Below are positions 6,781 to 11,666 of a stretch of DNA of 11,666 nucleotides, piece after piece. How positions within the stretch are numbered: the first letter of the stretch is position 1; each line of letters begins with the position of its first letter. The translations under genes and the position numbers were made by a program. The notes below the pieces were generated by a model that was given only the letters and a program-made list of their open reading frames with translations, made no database searches and was not told the DNA's origin. Source of the stretch: Chthoniobacterales bacterium (GTDB lineage: Bacteria > Verrucomicrobiota > Verrucomicrobiia > Chthoniobacterales > UBA10450); the NCBI GenBank assembly GCA_013694945.1, contig JACDBM010000260.1:1-11666 (forward strand). Reading direction: 5' to 3'.

Positions 6781-6799
6781 GAGCCGATTCCGCCGGCTC
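6781..6799. other. Small hairpin in the gap upstream of fba
   Basis: GAGCCG (6781-6786) and CGGCTC (6794-6799) can pair around a seven-base loop. It sits between the kinase stop and the aldolase start and is not followed by a T-run on either strand, so it is not a canonical intrinsic terminator. The remaining gap (6750-6850) also holds GATCGG twice, close together near 6820-6835. I cannot assign either a function. Confidence 0.25.
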
Positions 6800-6850
6800 T
6801 CGCGGAGGGGAGTTTAAGATCGGGAATCGTGATCGGAAAACCGAAAATCT

Positions 6851-8851
6851 TCACTCCCCGTTTTCACTCGCGGGAAGCATCACGCTAACGGACGTGCCGT
6901 TCGGGGTCGAGTCGATGTCGACGCGTCCATTGTGGTCGAAGACTGTGCGCTTCACGATCGGGAGACCCAGTCCCATACCGCGCGCTTTCGTTGTGCAGAA
7001 AGGCGAGAAAATTTTGTCTTTCAAATCCGGTGCAATTCCGGATCCGTTGTCCTGCACGGTTACAACGACGCCGCTGGTTTCAGCGCCTTCGCCGATCAAC
7101 TTCGCGGCCAGTGTAATGCGCGGTTTACTCTGGCCCGTCGTCGCCTCCGCGGCATTGGCGACGAGGTGCGCAAAGGCCTCGGTGAGCGCCGTCTCATCCC
7201 CGAGGACACGCGGCAGGTCATTCGGCAAATTAAGCTCAACGGGCGTGCCGTTCGCTCCAAACCTTTCGCGCGCGACTTCCAAGGCTCTCCTTACTGACGT
7301 GCGCACATCGACTGGCGTCATCACCAGCTCGGGTGGATGCGCGAAGTTGTTGATCTGATTGACGATTTTGTCGAGGCGATCGATTTCCTGCACGACGATT
7401 TCGTTGAAGTCTTTCCGGAAATCCGGGTCATCAAACCGCTCGGGCAGGAGCTGAGCGAAAGTCTTGATCGCCACGAGTGGATTGCGAATTTCGTGCGACA
7501 TGCTCGCGGCGAGATCCGTCCAAAAGGCGGCACGATCCAGCAAGTCCTGCTTGTGGCGCAGACTTTCCTCGCCGGTGAGGTCATGCACCACCGCGACCGC
7601 ACCGAGGGGCGTTCGCTGATCAAGCAAACGACGGGTCTCCACCGAGAGAGAGCGCCGTGTGTTTCCATCGATCCATTGCTGGGCGGGCAAATTTGATTTC
7701 GCTTCCAGGGTTTCGCGCAGAAAAGAAGCGATTCGGCTGCCGGCCAGTTCCACCGGCTTGTTCAGAACATCAGCGGCGCGAACGCCGAGTATTTGCTCCG
7801 CGGTGGAGTTGAACCAGCGGATGATCGCTTCTTCGTCCGTCGCGATTATTCCGGGAGGAATTGCCTTCAGTAACGTTTCGGCGAGGGTTTTTTGCAGGGC
7901 GATTTCTTCGTAAAGGAGCGCATTCTCCAGCACGGTCGAAACATGCTCGGCCAAGACCATCAGATTCTCGAGGTCGGGGTACTCGAAGCGCTGACCAGCC
8001 ACACGATGGCCGAAGAAGAGCCAGCCGATGATTCGACCGCGCGCATGCAGCGGCACGATGACTTCCGCGCCGAAGGTGTCGAGCGCCCGCCGCATTAAGA
8101 CTCGCTGCGACTGGTCGGACGCCTGGGAGAGATTGGTGCGACAGATTAAATGCGCATGGAGCTCGAACCAGCGCACCAGCGGATCACGCTCGCCGTATTC
8201 GACTTCGTATGTTTCAGGCAGGCAGCGCAAGCCCGCCCGCAGACGGTAGCGGTCGCTTTGGCGGATGCGGGAAAAAATGCCGACACGGGTGACGCTGGCC
8301 GCATCCGCAACGCCTTCCACGACGCTCGCGAGCAGAGCCTCGACATTATCGAAGCGACGAAAAACGCGCGGGAAGCGGAGCAAGGGCATGGAGGAAGCAT
8401 AGCGTTCCGGCATCAGCTCCACTCGCCGTGGCAGCTCGGGAATCGGGGCAAGGCTGGATTGGTCGCGCAGCTCACGATTCTCCTGCAAAACGCGCAGGTG
8501 ATCGAACGCGCGTGTAACGAGCGCCTGGAAACGGCGGCGGTCGAGTTGCAGATCTTCCACGGCGTAGATGCCGGATTGTTCCGCCTCACGCAATGGTTCG
8601 GAGCGCGGCGTCCCGAGAGCTGTGATGAGCATCTCGGGCCATTCGGTTTGGATTTGATCGAGGAGATCACGCGCATCCTTGCCGCGCAAATCCATCAGGA
8701 GAAGGGCCGGGCTGGTTTGCTGGAGGACAGCATCCAGGCGATCGGCATCGCCGACATGACGGACTTGGGCAGTGGCTCGAAGGAAGGCTTTGATCCTCCG
8801 CACGAGGTCCGCATCCTGTGTATACAGAATGCAGACCGGAGGAGCGGTCAT
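6851..8851 (-). CDS. Cytoplasmic sensor histidine kinase (receiver-like, GAF, PAS, HisKA, HATPase)
   Basis: This 666-residue soluble kinase has no membrane segment. Residues 1-125 look like a receiver domain: the phosphorylatable Asp54 in LLLMDLRG is kept, but the N-terminal acidic pair is reduced to lone Asp residues and the conserved Lys region reads YAVEDL, so the domain is probably degenerate. A GAF domain spans about 165-315 and a PAS domain about 320-430 (GIIATDEEAIIRWFNSTAEQ). The H-box is SMSHEIRNPLVAIKTFAQLL with His453. The ATPase part has the N-box Asn566 (HLVANAAEA), DNGSGI (601-606) and GMGLGLPIVK (625-634). The layout is NtrB/AtoS-like. Its ATG overlaps the stop of the upstream kinase as ATGA (8851-8848), which implies translational coupling. 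No response regulator is adjacent. The H-box region is very close to that of the neighbour, pointing to an old duplication. The signal is unknown. Confidence 0.93.
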   Translation of the reverse strand: MTAPPVCILYTQDADLVRRIKAFLRATAQVRHVGDADRLDAVLQQTSPALLLMDLRGKDARDLLDQIQTEWPEMLITALGTPRSEPLREAEQSGIYAVEDLQLDRRRFQALVTRAFDHLRVLQENRELRDQSSLAPIPELPRRVELMPERYASSMPLLRFPRVFRRFDNVEALLASVVEGVADAASVTRVGIFSRIRQSDRYRLRAGLRCLPETYEVEYGERDPLVRWFELHAHLICRTNLSQASDQSQRVLMRRALDTFGAEVIVPLHARGRIIGWLFFGHRVAGQRFEYPDLENLMVLAEHVSTVLENALLYEEIALQKTLAETLLKAIPPGIIATDEEAIIRWFNSTAEQILGVRAADVLNKPVELAGSRIASFLRETLEAKSNLPAQQWIDGNTRRSLSVETRRLLDQRTPLGAVAVVHDLTGEESLRHKQDLLDRAAFWTDLAASMSHEIRNPLVAIKTFAQLLPERFDDPDFRKDFNEIVVQEIDRLDKIVNQINNFAHPPELVMTPVDVRTSVRRALEVARERFGANGTPVELNLPNDLPRVLGDETALTEAFAHLVANAAEATTGQSKPRITLAAKLIGEGAETSGVVVTVQDNGSGIAPDLKDKIFSPFCTTKARGMGLGLPIVKRTVFDHNGRVDIDSTPNGTSVSVMLPASENGE

Positions 8852-11382
8852 GCTGCTGCGACCTCCTCTGCAAATCGAACCAGCGGAAGCAGAATATGGA
8901 ACGCCGTCCCCCTGGCGAGTTCACTTTCGACTTCGATGTGACCGCCGTGCTCTTGAATTATTCCGTGCACGACTGAGAGCCCCAGTCCGGTACCGTAATC
9001 CTTCGTCGTGAAGAATGGATCGAAAACGTGGGCAATGTCTTCGCTTTTGATGCCTTCGCCGTTATCGCGCACGGTCACCCGCAGCACTTCATGCTGCTCG
9101 CCGTTCATGCCGGTCACGGCGGAAGGCCATTCCACGGCGGGGCCGATCTCCGTCGCGACCATGAGTTCGCCGCCGTGCTTCATTGCATCCATCGCGTTGA
9201 GAAAAAAATTGAGGAACACCTGTTCAATCTGGTCGGCATCGGCGCGGATAGTATCTACATCCGCATTCCAGGAACGAGATAATTTGATTTCTTTTTGATA
9301 AAGCCGGTGGCTGACGAGGATGAGCGATTTTTCCAGCAGTTCATGGACGTGCAACGGTCGCAGGATCGGTTTTGCCGGTCGTGCAAACCGCAACAGCTGA
9401 TTCACAAGCGAATCGATGCGATCGATCTCGTGTCCGATCAAATTCGAGAAGGTCTCGCGGAAATCCGAATCCTGGTAACGTTCCGGCAAGAGCTGCGCAA
9501 AGGTCTTGATTGAGACGAGCGGATTTTTGATCTCGTGCGCCATCCCAGCCGAAAGCGTGCCGAGGCTGGCGAGCCGATCGCTGCGTCGGATTTGCATTTC
9601 GAGCCGTTTCAACGCCGTGATGTCAGTCAGCACCATTAACGCGCCGAGCATCTGTCCGTCCTGGCCATGAAAAATCGAGCTACTGGCGCGGACGATTACG
9701 TTTCCGTCTGGCGCAGAGAGGACCAGCTCTCGATTTTCCTGTCGTTCGCCGGTGCGCAGCGTTTCGTTGATCACTTCCCGCAATGGCAATGGAAGATGAC
9801 TTACCGGCTTCTCGAGCAGCTCTCGCGACGACAATTCCGCGATCTGCTCGGCTTCGTTGTTGAAGACGGTGATGAGACCGTCGTTGCTCGCCGCGACCAC
9901 TCCGGTCGTGAGATTCTGGAGCAAAATCTCGTTATAAATTCTCGCGTTCTGAACTTCCGTAAAGAGCTGCGCGTTATCGATCGCCACCGCCAATTGGCCG
10001 CATAAGACCTGAAGGGCGTTTTGTTCCATACTGCCGTAGATTTGTCCAGAGAGGCGCGGGCCGAGAAGCATCACGCCGGCGAGATGTTCACGGGAGAAAA
10101 TGCCCATCGCGACGGCGATCTGGAGCGATTGCATTTGTTTTGCCACCCGTTGCAGCTCCGGAGTGGAGCGGACGCGGTGCAACTCATCCATCACGATTGG
10201 GTTCTGGTTTCTCCCGAGGAATTCAACCAGCGCGTCGGCTCGGCTGAACTCAATCCCGCCGATCGCCCTCGCGCGATCGACTGGGGGATAGTGCTGGATG
10301 TAACCGCTCCTGCCCGGGAGGAGGATAAAAATGCGCTCCGTATTTACCGCTTCGGCAATCGTTTTCGCAAAACGCTCCAGCAAGTCACTCAAGGTACTGA
10401 CTGACTTCAGAATCGCGGTCGCTTGGCTCATCGTGCTCTGAAAATCCAACCCTCGTGTCCCCATGAAAAGGCGATTGGCAAAGGTCTGTGAAATGCCTCG
10501 TGCCGGCGCCATCGCAAAAGCCACCACAACCGCGGCTGTGATATGAGCAGCAGATCTGGCAGTCGCTGGAAGGAGCGGATTGAAGAATGCGAACACCAGC
10601 CACCAAATCAATCCATAGAGCGCCAGCAAATAAGCGGTGAGCAGCACGTATGACATCGCTCGACGGAGGAAAAATCCCACGTCCATGACCTTCTGTGTCG
10701 CGATGCCATACGCGACGATCAGGCTAAAAAGGAGAATTCGAAATGGCGCGAACCAGACCAGTCGTGACCGGTCAACCACAAAGCCCAAGGCAAAGGCAAT
10801 CGAGACCGTGCCGAGGGTCGCTACTGCGCCTGTAAGAATGAAGGCGAACTCGGCGCGTCTGATACCGGTAGCTCGTTTGGCATCACGCGCGTACGTGAAG
10901 ATCACTGCGAGCCCAGTGATAATGAAGTAAACGACGTAGAGAACGGAAGCCTTCCCATAAACGGGAACAGCAAGCGCGATTAACGCTCCCGGCGGTTGTG
11001 AAAAGCGCGCCCCCTCTAAGAAGAACCTTGTTTGACAGAAGGCGACCACAGCCACGGCTGCGATCATCCAGAGCCATGACTCACGCAAAATTCCGCGCCA
11101 CTGTCGATTCCGTTCCGCAATCGATAAGCGGAGGAAATTAGCGGCCGTGAAAATCAGCGCTGCTGCGGCCGATGCCTGACGGATAAAAAATGCTGCGACC
11201 TCAGTGCTGCTCGCGGAAAAAACCGAGTATAAGCTCCCCAGCCATATCGCTATGAAAATCGAGAGCAGCAGAAAGCACTGGTTCGGCTTGCGCCGACGAT
11301 TGGCTTGGAATACGACCAACCCCAGGACTAACTGAATGACTATCGCGGCAAGCGTCGGCGCCGCAGCACTGTTTAGGAACAT
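8848..11382 (-). CDS. Membrane sensor histidine kinase (multi-pass N-terminus, GAF, PAS, HisKA, HATPase)
   Basis: From the ATG at 11382 the protein has 844 residues and begins MFLNSAAAPTLAAIVIQLVL. Residues 10-290 carry about eight hydrophobic helices, like the '7TM' input modules of bacterial kinases. Then follow GAF (about 330-475), PAS (about 483-598, GVVAASNDGLITVFNNEAEQ), the H-box GMAHEIKNPLVSIKTFAQLL with His616, the N-box NFFLNAMDAM (Asn729), DNGEGI (773-778) and GTGLGLSVVHGI (797-808). All residues for autophosphorylation are present. A TTG at 11448 would add 22 polar residues inside the previous gene; the ATG has GGTGAG about 11 bases upstream and puts a membrane helix near the N-terminus, so I prefer it. 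The gene overlaps the ketosynthase-like gene by ten bases and the next kinase by four. The layout resembles PrsK of exosortase/PEP-CTERM systems, but no exosortase gene is seen, so that name is not assigned. Confidence 0.93.
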   Translation of the reverse strand: MFLNSAAAPTLAAIVIQLVLGLVVFQANRRRKPNQCFLLLSIFIAIWLGSLYSVFSASSTEVAAFFIRQASAAAALIFTAANFLRLSIAERNRQWRGILRESWLWMIAAVAVVAFCQTRFFLEGARFSQPPGALIALAVPVYGKASVLYVVYFIITGLAVIFTYARDAKRATGIRRAEFAFILTGAVATLGTVSIAFALGFVVDRSRLVWFAPFRILLFSLIVAYGIATQKVMDVGFFLRRAMSYVLLTAYLLALYGLIWWLVFAFFNPLLPATARSAAHITAAVVVAFAMAPARGISQTFANRLFMGTRGLDFQSTMSQATAILKSVSTLSDLLERFAKTIAEAVNTERIFILLPGRSGYIQHYPPVDRARAIGGIEFSRADALVEFLGRNQNPIVMDELHRVRSTPELQRVAKQMQSLQIAVAMGIFSREHLAGVMLLGPRLSGQIYGSMEQNALQVLCGQLAVAIDNAQLFTEVQNARIYNEILLQNLTTGVVAASNDGLITVFNNEAEQIAELSSRELLEKPVSHLPLPLREVINETLRTGERQENRELVLSAPDGNVIVRASSSIFHGQDGQMLGALMVLTDITALKRLEMQIRRSDRLASLGTLSAGMAHEIKNPLVSIKTFAQLLPERYQDSDFRETFSNLIGHEIDRIDSLVNQLLRFARPAKPILRPLHVHELLEKSLILVSHRLYQKEIKLSRSWNADVDTIRADADQIEQVFLNFFLNAMDAMKHGGELMVATEIGPAVEWPSAVTGMNGEQHEVLRVTVRDNGEGIKSEDIAHVFDPFFTTKDYGTGLGLSVVHGIIQEHGGHIEVESELARGTAFHILLPLVRFAEEVAAA

Positions 11383-11666
11383 GGGACCCGGCTCACCAGC
11401 ATCGTGCTTGCGCTTCCTCCCAGGCCGCGAACATTGATGAGAGCGCAATCGATCTTAGCTCTGCGTGCCTTGCTTGGCACAAAGTCTAAATCACAAGTTG
11501 GATCCGCGGTTTCGTAATTCGCGGTCGGTGCGATCAGCTGATCGCGAAGGCTTAACGCGCAGGCGGCGACTTGAAATGGTCCGCCGGCTGAAAGTGGATT
11601 TCCAGTAACGCCTTTGACTGAATTAATCGGGATCGAGTAAGCGCGCGCGCCGAAAACTTCTTTGAT
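11373..11666 (-). CDS. Ketosynthase-family protein, KS-beta/chain-length-factor-like, C-terminal 97 residues only
   Basis: The frame is open from the right edge to the TAA at 11375-11373. It reads IKEVFGARAYSIPINSVKG, then VTGNPLSAGGPFQV, ALSLRDQLIAPTANYETADP, DLDFVPSKARRAKIDCALIN, VRGLGGSAST and a short end. This is the C-terminal thiolase half of a FabF-type ketosynthase. In active FabF enzymes the segment is TGHxxGAAG with a catalytic His; here that position is Asn (codon 11600-11598), and the S-x-GGP that follows resembles KS-beta/chain-length factors of type II polyketide synthases, which do not condense by themselves. The end RGLGGSAST also differs from the common GFGGTN. The active-site Cys region lies outside the window. 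It may belong to a fatty-acid or polyketide locus to the right. Its stop overlaps the start of the membrane kinase gene. Confidence 0.8.
   Translation of the reverse strand: MKEVFGARAYSIPINSVKGVTGNPLSAGGPFQVAACALSLRDQLIAPTANYETADPTCDLDFVPSKARRAKIDCALINVRGLGGSASTMLVSRVPCS

Noticed and set aside
6781..6799. Intrinsic terminator after the second kinase
   Set aside because: The hairpin has only six pairs and no T-run follows it on either strand.
5859..7358. Long plus-strand open frame (499 codons) across fba, the 101-base gap and the end of the second kinase
   Set aside because: It is antisense to two genes with full catalytic motifs, shows no domain, and is explained by GC-rich codon use leaving the opposite frame free of stops.
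8150..8941. Plus-strand open frame of 263 codons
   Set aside because: Antisense to the receiver-like and GAF parts of the second kinase; composition is that of a shadow frame.

Overview
The window looks like chromosomal DNA from a diderm, GC-rich (high fifties percent by eye) bacterium, probably a soil or freshwater Verrucomicrobiota of the Chthoniobacterales type. This assignment is an inference. It rests on lipid A synthesis (LpxD), a plant/cyanobacterial-style GlgC, short 'SSC' lipoproteins, and a small Arg/Lys-rich protein beside a YacP-type NYN protein. No rRNA, tRNA, CRISPR array, insertion sequence or phage gene was seen, and there is no gene-free stretch over 300 bases.

Layout from left to right. 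(a) 1-857, minus strand: the amino-terminal half of glmS, running off the left edge. It is divergent across only 47 bases from glgC (905-2326, plus). (b) 2323-3304, minus: a membrane-anchored coiled-coil protein and a 72-residue lipoprotein that overlap by 20 bases. The lipoprotein stop overlaps the glgC stop. (c) 3449-4074, plus: a 52-residue very basic protein, then a YacP-like NYN-domain protein. (d) 4089-4528, minus: a single-domain response regulator broken by a one-base frameshift. (e) 4734-6749, minus: lpxD and, upstream of it, a class II fructose-bisphosphate aldolase. (f) 6851-11666, minus: three overlapping genes. In transcription order they are the end of a ketosynthase-family protein resembling a KS-beta/chain-length factor, a membrane sensor histidine kinase, and a cytoplasmic sensor histidine kinase with a degenerate receiver domain.

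How the genes fit together. Most of the window is sugar-phosphate and envelope metabolism: GlmS supplies glucosamine-6-phosphate for peptidoglycan and lipid A, LpxD acylates the lipid A precursor, GlgC opens glycogen synthesis and Fba serves glycolysis/gluconeogenesis. The right-hand block is the most distinctive part. A KS-beta-like gene is joined by overlapping reading frames to two paralogous NtrB-like kinases with no response regulator beside them. The only receiver gene on the same strand nearby is the frameshifted one about 2.3 kb downstream. I saw no clear case for a wholly new defence or mobile system. The best leads are this KS-beta/twin-kinase cluster, the broken response regulator, and an inverted repeat that would fold over the start codon of the coiled-coil gene.
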